The notes under the pieces: model-generated
The model's database searches: none
What the model was told of the DNA's origin: nothing
The model's input: the letters and a program-made list of their open reading frames with translations, nothing else
In this document: piece after piece, positions 13,501-27,700 of the stretch
How the letters are laid out: each line of letters opens with the position of its first letter
Numbering within the stretch: the stretch's first letter is position 1
Position numbers and translations under genes: made by a program
Assembly: GCF_018812025.1 (NCBI RefSeq)
Contig: NC_063052.1
Span: forward strand, 17,195,414-17,259,413
Direction: 5' to 3'
Source: Megalobrama amblycephala
Lineage: Eukaryota > Chordata > Actinopteri > Cypriniformes > Xenocyprididae
DNA: 64,000 bases

Positions 13501-16500
13501 AGATAGTCTGCCAAATTAGTCCCACTTTACAATCAATGACACCTTTGTTTTCAGGCATTGCGCAATGTTTGATAGGAACTGTGATGCACATTTCCACAAT
13601 AACAATCGTTCTAAACAATATTCCAAAATTTTCAGAGACATATGCTGCGTTCCAATTTGCAAAATATCCAACCTAATCAGTATTTGAAATTAGAATTAGT
13701 GTTTCTTGAATCATATGTTGAAATGAGTAATGAGAAATCCCTAAGGTACCCGGATGTGAGCAGATCCGTGCACACTCACACTCAATATTGCCCACAACCC
13801 ATTTTGCTTTGGAGAAGGATTCAGTTCCACAGAAAGAATACATACTTTTAGAACATAGTACATGTAGGAAAATTGGGATGAAGAAAGCTGCCTTTCAGAC
13901 AGCATGCGATCATGAATTCAGTTCTCCTTCATGGATTATTGCACTTGAATGGTCAAAAATAGGTCAAAACGCACGCCCTGGCATGCGCCGCCCATGCCTT
14001 ATGTGAATGTAAACAGATGAGAAAGAAACCGGGTGTGTCCCAATGTACTGGATCCGTATGTCAGATCTTAAAGAGATGGCAGCCTAATAAACCTGTGTTT
14101 TAATGTTAAAATGTAAATATATCCACTGCTTCACTGAATAACTTTAATATATATTAAGAATCAGTGTAAAGTTAATTTATAGAAGACTATGCAGTGCTTT
14201 TTGTACATTTAAGTACCAGTATGACAGAGTATTTCTGTGTCAAAAATGCTCTTCCAAATCATCAAACTTCACGGTGTTTTTTTTTTCCCGAGTATGAGCC
14301 TGTATGACGTCAGGAAGGTCGGAATTCCTTGAACGGGCACTTCTCCCAGAAGAGCGCGCACACACGACCAGAGCGAGAGAGCAAGAGCACGCCCATCAAC
14401 GCGTGTTCGGCTTTACGGAATTTGATGGCAGCGCTGCACAGGTCACAGGACTTCACGAAATCAACGTCACCAAAGTAGTGTGATTTTGGAGGTGAGGGAA
14501 AGATAACCTTGCTTCCCAAAGAACCCAGCGTTAAGTGGAGCTGAGAGTTTTATGCTCACGCATTACATTGATGCACTCTCGATATTTATTATTAAAATAA
14601 CCATAGAAACTGATAATTGCAATCACTTTTTATTGGTTAAAATGAATGGAGATTATTTCGTGTTTTTCCGTGGCTGCTTGAGCCCTCAGGATCGGCGCTT
14701 ATGGTTTTACAAACAAGGCCCAGTTCTACGCTGGATTTACAGATCGTTTGAAACTGAAAGATGGAGCAGTCACAGCGATAATGATCCCGGTCATGAATCA
14801 GAACTGCAGGTGGTGAGTAAAACTGTTTCAAATGTCTGTTTTGTTGGCAATAGGCGCCTAAGTGCATATAATGTAACAACACGAACGTAGTAAATTCATC
14901 ACTCATCATTCACTATACGCTATATTCAATATAATGATTCATAAGTTATCCAGGGATAATACAATGGTGTATTGTGTGTGTTTAAATACATTTGTTTAGC
15001 TGAACATTGATAGCTTGCAGACGATCGCTACACAAAATCTGTGCATGCTCGTCACTCTTTAGCTCCGCTCACATGGCACACCACCAGGTGCTCGGCTGTT
15101 TTCGGAAAGACTTGGTACAGCATATGTATCTTTTATAAATATGATAAAACTAAAGACTTTTTGGAGATATGAAGGATGCACTACTACTCTATAGGTACTC
15201 AAGATTAACATGAGATTGGCAGAAACTGTGTGTGATATCCCCCCTTTAACTGTAATTACTGTAGCCTACCTGAAAATTTTAAAGCACTTATTTCATTTGT
15301 ATCTTTCTTATATTGTATTTGTCATATTGATTGTAATTTGAATCTTTGCTTATTTTAAAGATAAGAGATAAAATAATTTTAAATATATTTTAAGATAAAA
15401 TAAAATTAACCATATTGTGATACATTTAAAAAATTGTATCATAAATTACTCATATCATGAAATAAGATTTTGGTCATATCACCCACCCCCTATCCCAACC
15501 TGTTTAGTGAACAGAAGCAGAACTGTGAAAGGTTAGTGAATGTGATTGATAATATTACAATAAATTATAAATTGCTTTTACTATTTTAGTTTTTGCCGTG
15601 AAATCTACATATTTGTTTTCAGTTAGCGCCTGTGCACCATTTTTGTTGTAAACTCAATTTGTGCAGACCCATTAGATAGGGATGTCCCGATCACGTTTTT
15701 TTGCCCTCGAGTCCGAGTCCGAGTCATTTGATTTTGAGTATCTACCGATACCGAGTCCCGATCCGATACTTCTATAATACATAAAAAAGAATAAAGAAGA
15801 GCGAAAAAACAGATCCAGGAACAGTGCTTTTCAGGTTTTTCAGCTATCTTACAGTAGTTTTCACGTACAGAAAATGGATAAAGTAATCAAATATAAAATA
15901 TCACTGCATATTATCTTTACTGTATAAAATAAATAAAGATTAATCATTATTGAAGTTACAAAAACTATTCAGTCAAGAGCAGTGAGTGATTTCTTTGTTA
16001 TTTGTTGTTTGATTTAACATTAAAAACAGGCAGCAGGAATAGTTTTTTTTCCCTATAAGACATGCACGATCCAGTACATATACTGTTACACATGCGCTGT
16101 CTTTCTAGACTAATATACGTTCACTTAAGACATAACCGATAATGTTTGCTAGGATACTCGCTAAGACGGGCATGTTGACATAATTTTTGTATGAATTTGT
16201 CCGCTGAAGTGCAAGACTTGAAAGAGAACTCAGTATTTGCGCGCTGACTGAAATAAGCGTGTGCGCGCTTCGGATGAGCGCACACAAATCTTCTCACAGC
16301 GCGCGAGCTCTCTTTCGCGTCTTGTTCTTGAAGGTTTAAATCAGCAAGGCTTAAATGAGTTAGTTTAAACACAGATAGCAACGTGTGCTGTTCAGGTCTC
16401 ACCTGCGCTCACGCGCTATCAACACCGGGGTGATGACGGCGACTGGACATTGAGCATACGCCACTCGCATTGAACAGTTTACAAAGAGTGACTGTTTTGT

Positions 16501-17041
16501 CCACGCTTTCTGATTATCGTTGTTGTAAGGTTTTGCGCATCCATCGACTGAAACATACATTATCTGAACTCTGTCTGTCTGTTTTCCACGTTGCTATTTT
16601 AAACAAACCATATTAACCAATAGATGCGTCGTCATTCGAGATGGACCGCGGTGCAAGTGCGTACCGAACCGTAAGTGGAGAACCGTTGCACCCCTAATAC
16701 ATATCCGAGTCCTGATCGGGAGGTAACGTCCGATTCCGATCGAGTCTGAAACCACATGATCGGGCCCGATTTCCGATCACGTGATCGGATCTGGACATCC
16801 CTACCATTAGAGGGTGAAAACAATGCAACAGGAGCATGTTGGAGGCATGATCTGAACGTGTAAAGTCTCTGATTTTGTATGCAAAAAGAATAATTTGTGC
16901 TACCTACTTGGTTTCAGTTTCTGTTGGCTCTTAAAGAGATGCAAAAAAAAAAAGTTTTATAAGGATAAACCTTTGTTATTTCACAGCCAAGCAGCTGATG
17001 AATCTCAATATTCAGTTAGTTGACCTGAGCAAGTTTTAGCA

Positions 17042-17074
<33 letters not shown>

Positions 17075-20000
17075 ATCAGACGCCAAGAGCTTCATCTGTG
17101 TTTATGTAATACAAGGAAACCGAGATTGTTCCAGCATGTTCCCAAATAACAACTGAAGGAAAAGAAGGAAAACTTAAATTATTAAACATATATATTTGGC
17201 CTAACATATGCTTTTACACGTGTTCAAGGCCGATTCCCTGTGTGCACCTAAAATACACCTAATACCACTCGGATAACCTGTCAAAACACACGTAAAGACA
17301 CATATGAACCCTTAAGACAAATGCCATGGCAAGCTGATAACATTCAAGAAAGATAAGATACCATTAACCACAGTGAAGATGCACATTACTCTCATTTGGG
17401 GTGCATCATATTCCTAAACACAAAACAAGTACAGATAACATCTGCAATGTTCTGCTCTATGGGTTTAGTCTCGTGTCCTGATAACACTGACTGGTATGTG
17501 CAAACAGATCTCACTCATTTTATACAACATTTGCTTGTTGAGCTGATAAAAAAAAAATAAAGAGCAAAGAAAGAAGTGAAACAGCTGACGCTGTTGAACA
17601 CATTCCCACGACACACCTACATTGTCTAACCGGTGTGGCATGCTGTTTAGACACATCATATCAACATTACTCAAATTTTTCTAGTTAATCAAGGACAATT
17701 TTCCTATGCTTGATTTTCCCCAAGGCTGTAACAACTGTAAACATGTTTCTTGTTTTTAGATCTGGTTCTTTTCAAAAACGCTTTCATCATAAAACTAGAA
17801 TAAGGAATATTAATGGCATATTAGAACCCAAGTAAGACATCTCTCCATGGCACTGGTATATGTTTATGGATGAAACAGCAATAAAAGACATCAAAAGCAT
17901 TAGCTTTTAATATTTTAGTCCGGGTGCATTTATGAAGAAAAATTTTACAATGTTACAGTAAAATAAAAAACGGCTCCAGTGAAGGATCTTTGTTTACAAA
18001 AAGGGTCTTGGGGAGTTCATGTAAACACCGGAGGAGTTAATTACATCTGTAAGAGCGTCACAGAATTTCATTTACTGGGTGTAAATGCTTTTATAATAAA
18101 CACACACACTGTGTCCCCAGAGACAACTTACAAACAATCCCACAGGACAAGCCAGGGCAAAGTAAAACCATTTTCTGAATATTGTTTTCTTATCACAACC
18201 ACAATCTTTAACTACTCAGAATCTGTTTATATGCGTCATAAAGAGTTTTAGATGGAGCTTAGCATGGCACACCCTAAGAAATGTGAACTACCAAAAGCAA
18301 ACTAGCAATGCACCAGAGTTGTTACTGTTTTTTTTTTAATTCCAAGACTAGGGGTGGGCGATATGAGCTCAAATTCATATCACGATATTTTGCACTGTCC
18401 AGACGATAATCGATGTATATAATGACAAAAATATTATTAATAATTCTGATAACATACCAGTTAAGACATGCAATAAAATACAATGTTTTGTTTGTTATAT
18501 TCCAATATTCCAGAGAATATTATGCAGTTATTTAACATTATCCAGCGAATTATTCTTCACTCTTTAGCATATAAAACAGCTTATAAATCTACTAAAACTG
18601 TAGTTTAAAATGAAGTATTACATTTCTGCAAAGTTGATATGTTTTTAATTTCTTTTCTCCATTTGAAAACATTAGACATTCTACATTTATTTTGCTTAGG
18701 CTATTGTTAACATTAGTGTTGCTGCTGATGCTTTTTATAAATAAAATTATTTTTGTAATATGAAGATTAAAATTAACATGAAAGACTACTAATTTTCAAC
18801 AAAAACAGTTTAGTAACAGTGCACTTTTTTATTTTTTGCACTTTCAGACCCCTCTATTTATTGGTGTATAAATAAGATTTGTTTTGTTTTCTATGCAAGG
18901 AGGGAGTGATTGTTATAAATAAAATGGTTTGTTCAGTTCAGTGGTATTGTAATTGTGTCAGTATTACAGTAAATAAATATCGGTTCTGCATATCAGTTAT
19001 CGGGCACATAAACAAGTTGTTGTTCTAAAACAAATCAATATCGGTCGATCACTAGTTAAAACTTGTAAAGAGTACAAAATTGAACAGAACAAATGTAAAA
19101 TTAGAATTCATGAATATTTAACGGTATCCACGGTATAGCAAAATCGATATCATGGCACATCATAATACCGGTAGTCACTTTCATACCGGTATAGCGCTCA
19201 CCCCTAACCAAGACCAGTTTCCATTTACCCAAAAACCCAAAATAAAAATTTTACTAATTAAATTTCTGTTTAGAATGTCGTCTTCTCAGGTCATAAATTA
19301 AACCAGTCACAGTTCTTGGGCAATGAGCTGCCTCACAATATTTCAGCTGAACAAATTTTACATATCGCTACACTGTAAAAGTATTTTTTGATTTTAGTAA
19401 ACTAAACTTAATTTACCGTTCATCTAATGGATTTTTTCCAATGTATTTGAACTGACAAATGAAAAAGCTATCTCCACTTTTGGAAGGAAGTAAAACTCCA
19501 AAAAGCCCATGCAAAAAAATGAGTTAAGATTATTTTTACGGTACTCTAGCATTTTGGTTCTGGTGAAGTGCAACCACACAGCTGACATTGTAGCATGTTG
19601 TGTGCATGAAATAGATGCTGTCATGGTCAAAACGCACCACAGGAGTGCTAAGCCCTCCAAAACCATTATGCAGAAACCAAAAGTTAGTTTATATTTTGCC
19701 ATTTCCACCAATTTTATTTACAGTTTCTGACATTACAGTGCATCACTAAAGCAAACCCAAAAAGTTAAGCTAATTAATAGGGCTGGGCGATATGACCTGT
19801 CTTTTCCATTTTATTTTCTGGGGATTATGATTTAATACAAATTTATATAAATTTTTAACAATTTAATCAAGCTTTTTGAAAATATAACAATTTACAACAA
19901 AACAGAATTTTTATTGTTTGTCAAATAAGATGCTGCACAACAGAAATGTATAAAAAAAAAAAATACTTTGTTGTATGATTTTTTATCTGAACTTTGATCT

Positions 20001-21696
20001 TCGAAATATTAATATTATTATTACTTTGAGAAGAACATTTCAGTATACAGTAGTGATATATTTCTGTCATAATTTCTTGAAGTTAAAGCGAACTTATTTT
20101 GACAGTTTCTCGTGAAGATCTTTCAGTTTTAGTTTATTTGATGGTAGTTTTTTTCTCAAATTCAACTGTGAAAAGCTTGTGAAGTGACCCTCAAAAGCAG
20201 CTCTGGAGATGAAATTCATGTGTTCTAAATTCAGTTTAGACATTCAAGCCATTAGACGATTGGATGTATATTATTATATCGAGCTACCGTGTTCGCACAG
20301 TGGCATTGTGGCACGAACACTCATACAAACAGCAGCTGTGCAAAACATGAAGATTGCGTGCACAGAGGAGCAGAAACTAGTTGTCAGCGCTGTCCTGTGA
20401 TTTATCACCAAAGCAGCTTAGAAACTCAGTAGTTATTATAGCATATATTTTTTCTACTTTTGAAAGAACTATTTACAACCCACAGCTTCACAATTAATAG
20501 AGAGACGGTATGACTAATTCACACACGCAATCACTCTCATTACATACTGGTAACTTGCTGTGCTAATTTATTTTTATCTGATTTACAACGAGCAGAAATC
20601 TGTAAGAAATGTTACGAAACATAGATAAAATAACTGCTGATAGTGAGCTGTTATGTCAGATCACTCTTTTAATAGGAAAAAAATGTCCCACCTTTTAACA
20701 GTCAATCATATTTACAGTAAACTTTGTAAGTGAACTATGAGGGCAATAAATAAATAAATAAATAAATAATCGTTCATTAATCGTATTCGAGGTAAAATGT
20801 TCAATTAATCGAGGTTTTGATTTTAGGTCATAATCGTCCAGCCCTAAGATGAAACCACGGCGTTCATTTACACAGGGACACACAGAAATCACTTTTTAGC
20901 GACATGCACTGACTGGCTGTTGTCCCGTTTATTTCTGCTGTATGATAGGCTGTTAGATTAATCCATATAGAGTAAAAATGTCCAGAGCTTACCATCATTA
21001 TCAACAAATTTTATCGCAATGTCGATATGATATTGTTTATCGCCCAGCCCTACTATTTAGATTGTTAAAGACTGTACATCAAAAAAGACTATAAATCAAA
21101 GACTATAAATCAAATAGAAATGATAAAAACTAACCAAAAAAAATAAAAAAAGACAGGTCAGAATAAAGTGAAATCCATAAAACCTGAAATCCTTCCTGCT
21201 GAATGTACCATTCAAATTTGCAACTCCATTTCTCACATATGGAAGCCATTTGGCTCATATAAAACAGCAGCCAGCATCATAAAGAGCAGCTCACATAAGC
21301 GAGACATTTTAAGATTTATAGGGCCACTATAGTAACGTCTGACTCCACGGAAGCATGTAAACCATCTTATTTGCTAAGAAGTTACCCTCTACCCAAAGCG
21401 ACTGAAAAAAAAAAAAAAAAAGCAGTCAAAGCAACAGCCAGGGCGGAGACACCAGCACAGTATAAAACATTCTACCCTTCTTTTTTCTCCATTTTTCTGC
21501 CTTCCGCTCCCCTTTCCAGTCAGCTGAGGGCCGGGAGGAAATGATGTAATCAGCTAAGCATTTTGTGAGGCTAAGTTCATCTGCTCTGGGTTTGTGTGTT
21601 CACCAATAGACTACATAGGCTTTTCTTCATCAGCACAATTGCTGATTATGCCAGCAGGAGAGAGCTTGCTACTGTCCCAGCTGCTTCAGGATAGAC

Positions 21697-21758
<62 letters not shown>

Positions 21759-24700
21759 TCAAAAGCATACTATGTGCAGCTCAGGAGAAGCAGGCATGTG
21801 TACAGAATGCAGTGGGATTTCTGTAATGAGCTTATTAAAGCAATTTCCGAGAGCATTCTTCACTGAGGACAGACTTCCTCACCGTGACAACATACATTCG
21901 GCCTACTCCTAATGCCTGCCCTGTTACTTCCTGATCACTCACCATGTTTCACCTTGTGTGATCACACTGATATTTATACTGGACACAGAGCTTTGATCAG
22001 ATATTAAGCATGACACACCAAATCCAAAAGCCCTGAGCTTTCTAAACTGCTGTCAGCTGAGCAGCTAAAATAAAAGGCTTATTCAGGTTTGGTATAATCC
22101 GTCTCCATTCCAATCTAACCGTAGAAAGTACACAGGATACTTAACAAGGACAGGTGGAGCTACAACTAGTGTTCAATGGCCCTTATACAATATTTACCAA
22201 GCAAAATGACTTCTGGCTCTGCTTGTGCCAAGAGACATAATAAAACCAAAATAGCTCAGTATCCTGTGCATTTTCATATGGAACAGAATGAACAATTAAA
22301 CGTCAATATCTTTTCTGGCATTGTTAGGGAGTTAAAAAAAGTAGTTGCAACTAAACTAAACTAAAATAAAACAATTATTATTATTTTTTTTTTCAGTAAC
22401 AAGCTCCTTTTTCCAACAAGTACTCGAGTATTGTGATAAATGTATAAATTTCACCCTTTATTGCCATGGCCGTCCACAAGATGAACTAAAGCAATGATAT
22501 TCCTAAAAAGTTTTCACACTCAAAATGGTATTTGAAGGTATAAGTCGTTCATTCGGTTGGTTCGTTTGTCAAGTAAAATAAAAAAAAATAAAAAAAATAA
22601 AAAGTATGAAAATACACATTCATTACTAAATTTTCAACTCAGTTATATCCACCTTATTTCACAACACAAAAGTAAGCTACTTTCCGTGAATGCTTAGTAA
22701 GTGAATGCTTACTTCCAATTTATTAGACACTATAAGTGAATAACTAATAATTACAAAATGCAGTAAACTGCAAAACTACTTAATGATTGGAAGCGGATGA
22801 CACCGGAAGCCTTGCACATTCAAGCAGATTACGGCTGTTTCTAAAGCACACAGTGCCATCTACTGTTGAAAACTAAGCTCAGAATAGATGAGAGAAAATC
22901 ACGATACATACGGAAAATATCCGAATCAATCCAGATTCATTTCCCAATTCATGATGCATCGATATACTGTCCCAGCTAGAGCTGCACGATTAATCGTAAA
23001 AAGATCACAATCTCAATTCTTATTTTATTAATGACAACAATTCGCATGCTTCTATTAAACCTTTGACAAAATCATACCGGTACATTCAAATCTTTGTTAG
23101 TGTTGCCGCGCTGAGCCAGAGAGAGCAGTTTTGAATCACACAGTATTTACTTCTCTGTTTTACAAATATTATGCCATTAGGCGGCGACCAGTGCCTGTTA
23201 AAAAATATATTTGCCATTGAATCAGTCATTCAAAAGATTCATTCAAAAACACTGATTCATCCAATAATTAAACAAGTATTTATTAATGAGTCAATGAATT
23301 CATTCAAAACCATTTAATTTAATTAAACATTTTTCCAGCAATTAGAGTGCAGCAATTAATATTTTGTCAGAACCTAAATAAATTGTGTGTTTTTGTTTAG
23401 TTGTATATTCAGAATCGTGGGAAAATCATGATATCTATTCAGTGTTTCCCATACATTGACTAGACTGTGGCGGCCCGCCACATTCTAATTGGTCCCGCCA
23501 GTCTCAAAATATGAATACGGATATGACGCGATATTTAAATTACCGTCTGATAATTGCGCTCCTTTATATGGCAAAAGTGGGAGTCATAGAGCAAAATAAG
23601 TAGACTAGCACCAATTAAGTTTTCGTGCATTATATTCAAAGTCATCTGAAGCCATTCCATAGCTTTTTTTTTCTTCCAAGAATTAGGCTAGAATACTTTT
23701 TGCTGCTGAATTATATACTCACCTAGTTTACTTATTTATTTATTGGTCAGCTTATGATTATATATTTTTATTCATTTTTTATTTGTATCTATAATGAAGT
23801 GGTGTGTTTAGTGCATTCTGGATTGATTAACAAATCAAAGAGTGACCAGTTCCACAAATACAGTCACAGGCTCCCACTAATAAATTAATTCAACAAAGGT
23901 AACCTCTTTTGCTACATATTTTTAATGGTTTAAATGTGTACTCTACATGTTTGACCACTTACGCTCTCATTTAGCCTACTATATGTTGTGTACATGACTA
24001 ATGTGCCCAACCATCAGCAATAAATAAATTACTTTTAGAGCACAAAATTGTTTACAAGAGAACAAATTTCTTCATTGATCTAGTCACTTAATTTTGCTCT
24101 TAGAATGCACTAGATTCATGCATTTAAATTTAAAATGTACAAAATTTTCCTCCGGGGGGGCATGCCCCCGGACCCCCTAGAGGAACCGATGTCCACCCAC
24201 TACAGTCTCACAAAATACTGTGGGAAACACTGCTATTTGAAACCAAAAAAAAATTGCGATTCTTATTTTATCCAGAATCGTGCAGCTCTAGTCCCATCCC
24301 TACTGTCCACACCACAGATATAATGATAATGATATAGAGAAATAACATTGTTGGGATCACTCTCAGAATGTTTTTTTTTCCCAGCTGTTGAATGATAAAA
24401 TACTAAGGCCTCGCACATTTAAAATGGCAGACGACGTTGTAGAGAAGTTAAATGCCGAGGTCCAGAAAAAAAAGCAACCACTGTTTGAAAAGTCAAACCC
24501 AATTTTTAAGGATACTTTAAAGAAATTGGATATATGGAAAACAATTGGTCATACCCTCAGAATAAATGGTGAGAAGTATTAAGGATATATGCCAGACTAG
24601 GAAACAGTGTAACATAAAATTACCTCAGGTATCCAGCACTAGTTTCGACAACACTGTCTTGCTTCCTTTGAATTTGCAGTGAAAAAGACTAGACTTTTTT

Positions 24701-27700
24701 TTTCCCCACTATATTGACTTTGTCAGCTAAATTCACAGTTAGATTAGATTGATTACACTAGCTATTCATTCGAAACATACCATGCTGATGACATCTTCTG
24801 GTTAAAGCCATGTAAATGCAACAACAACAGCAAAAACATGTTTTATACACTTTGAAACCGCAGCGCATGAGCTTAGAATAAACAGATCGTTATCGTTCCT
24901 TGGTGTGGACAGGCCTTAACTTCTTGTGCTTATTTGCATATGCCAGCTCATGTTCAAAGCATTAGACAAGGGCAGGACGTCTGGATGTGCACAGCTGAAT
25001 CATCAGACTAGGTAAGCAAGCAAGAACAATAGCGAAAAATGGCAGATGGTAACATATATGATATAGATGATAATAACTGACATGATCCATGATAACATGA
25101 TATTTTTAGTGATATTTGTAAATTGTCTTTCTAAATTAACATATTTCATTATTTCATGTTTCATTAACATATTGCTAATGTACTGTTAAATGTGGACAAG
25201 AGACAAGAGCTGTCGTTATTTTCATTATTAAACACTTGCAGTCTGTATAATTCATAAACAACTTCATTCTTTATAAATCTCTCCAACAGTGTAGCATTAG
25301 CCGTTAGCCACAGTTCACACCCTCAAATTCATTCAGAATCAAATCTAAACATACAAATAAATACAATACTTAATACTTAATACATAATCCGACGCATGCA
25401 TGCAGTATGCATGACAAACACTTTGTAAAGATCCATTTTGAGGGTTATATTATCTGTGTAAACTTTGTTTATGCACTGTTTAAAGCAAGCGCGAGCTCCG
25501 TGGGCGGGGAGCGTGAGCATTTAAAGGGGCCGCAACATGAATCGGCGCATTTCTAATTATGCCCCAAAATAGGCAGTTAAAAAATGAATTTAAAAAAAAA
25601 TCTATGGGGTATTTTGAGCTGAAACTTCACAGACACATTCAGGGGACACCTTAGACTTATATTACATCTTGTAAAAAAATGTTCGATGGCACCTTTAACG
25701 TACGAACTAGGGATGCACCGATATGATTTTTTGGGGCCGATACCGATATTAAACAATTATTGGCCGATACCGATATTTGTCACTTCCTCTCTTATTTGAA
25801 ATTTTGTCATCAAAATAGATAGTATTTTGATCATGTTTTAAATAAGCAAAGTTCAAAAACACCTGCATTAAAATCTACTAGCAGGTTTATTGCTGCATCA
25901 AATATTTTTTAATGAACAAGGATTGGATCCATTTAACATTCAGCAGGCCTACATAAAGACAACAGAACAAAGATACAAATGAAATAAACAGTGATTCTTA
26001 GGTAGTTTTAATAGTTTTCATGGACCAAAACAAAGTAAACAAATGTAAAATAGCACTGCATATTCTTAACTGTATAAATTATACAGTCTGAGGAGAGCAT
26101 GCAGTTCTTCAGAGTTATTTTGCAGATTTAAAGTTTGTCTGTTTATTAAGCATCCCCAGAAAAGGTACAAGATCTGTATGTATTTGTTAACTGTTAGTTG
26201 TAATAATTGTTTTGAGTAATTCGCTGTATGTTGATGATAATGCAATGGAGAGGGAGAGGGAGAGAGAGACATTAATGCGCACTTGTGCTCTGTAATGTTT
26301 AGCTTGTGTGGCGATTTGTTTGGAGTGAAAACGGACACAATAAACTTTATAAAACATCAGTAAAGTTTTGGTCATCATTCGGATGGGGTCCGCTACACTT
26401 ATGAAAGTTACAGAAGTTATTTAGTCAAGAATAGTGTGCAATCTTTTGTTATTTGATTAACATTAAAGCACAGACAGCAGCGCTAGGATTACGCAACAGT
26501 CATTATAAAGCTCAGCGCCTTCACACAGTTAATTAATAACCCATCAGTTTGTTATATCGGCCTTTTTCCTCCTACAGCCGATATGCCGATAGTTGTAAAT
26601 TGAGCAAAAATCCACCGATAAATATCGGCGGCCAATACATCGGTGCATCCCTAGTACGAACTGAAATTATGATTGGGAAGCGACAGATTTCAAGTAGCTT
26701 CTTCCACAACTTTGCCATTATAATATGAAGATACACAGCAAGATTAATAAACTCTAGCTGGTGAATGATAGTAATACTGCTGTAGGTTGAGTGGCTAATC
26801 TAAAAAGGAGCTTCACTCTCAGATCCTGAATGAAGGACGAGATTAAGACGTCACCACCTGATCCAGACGCTGCCAGTTCAGCTGGCCTCCCCAGGTCATT
26901 CAGCAGTAAGATTTATCTTCAATTGATGAGAGCTAAACAGAGACTTTCTATATATGGCTGCTGTACACAATGTCTGCTGGGGAAAGTGAAGCTGAAAATA
27001 TCAACTGTGTGTGTTAGCATGACAATTTAAAATTAAACTTCACTGGCAACTGTATAACAAACAAAATGAAACAAATGTAAACGCAGTCATGCCTCCGCAT
27101 CGAAAGAACTGCATTCATGTGGCTTTCATAACAGCATGTCGCTTGCCGTCATGTTCACCTTCGTCTCCAGATAGAGAGCGCTCTTGCGAAAGTGAAAGTG
27201 TTCGGGTCAGATTTATCTGTACCTTTTAGGAAATTACGGCTTTCATGCTAAATGACGTAAATGCACAAGTGGCTTACGTGGAGAAATTCAGTGTATATAT
27301 ATAATATCAGTTGTGTTTATTCTTCTACATGAACGCCAGGTGATTCATGTTCATTGTCCTTTTCATTCTGTTTACAGTACATAGTACTAAAGCCCTGCCA
27401 GATTAAAATTCATAGAAATGGCGTTACATAGACACTATGTACACACTTCCTTTAACAAAATCGTGTCTCCCTAGATTTCCTGAACACTGTTTCACAAGAC
27501 ACAGTCACCACAGCAGTAGAGGAAACACTCCCATACAGAAATGCGGGCAGAGAACAGAAAAGCATTTTCATACAACATACAGAAAACATTGGCACATGGG
27601 TACAAGTAAACTTAACTAACAAAGTAAAATGCTATTACAGCACTATTTAGACAAATATAAATATAAATAGAACTATATTAGCATCCACACCAATGCACAA

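Noticed and set aside
21594..21866. Open frame with a Thr-His run
   Set aside because: Produced by the (CA)n repeat.
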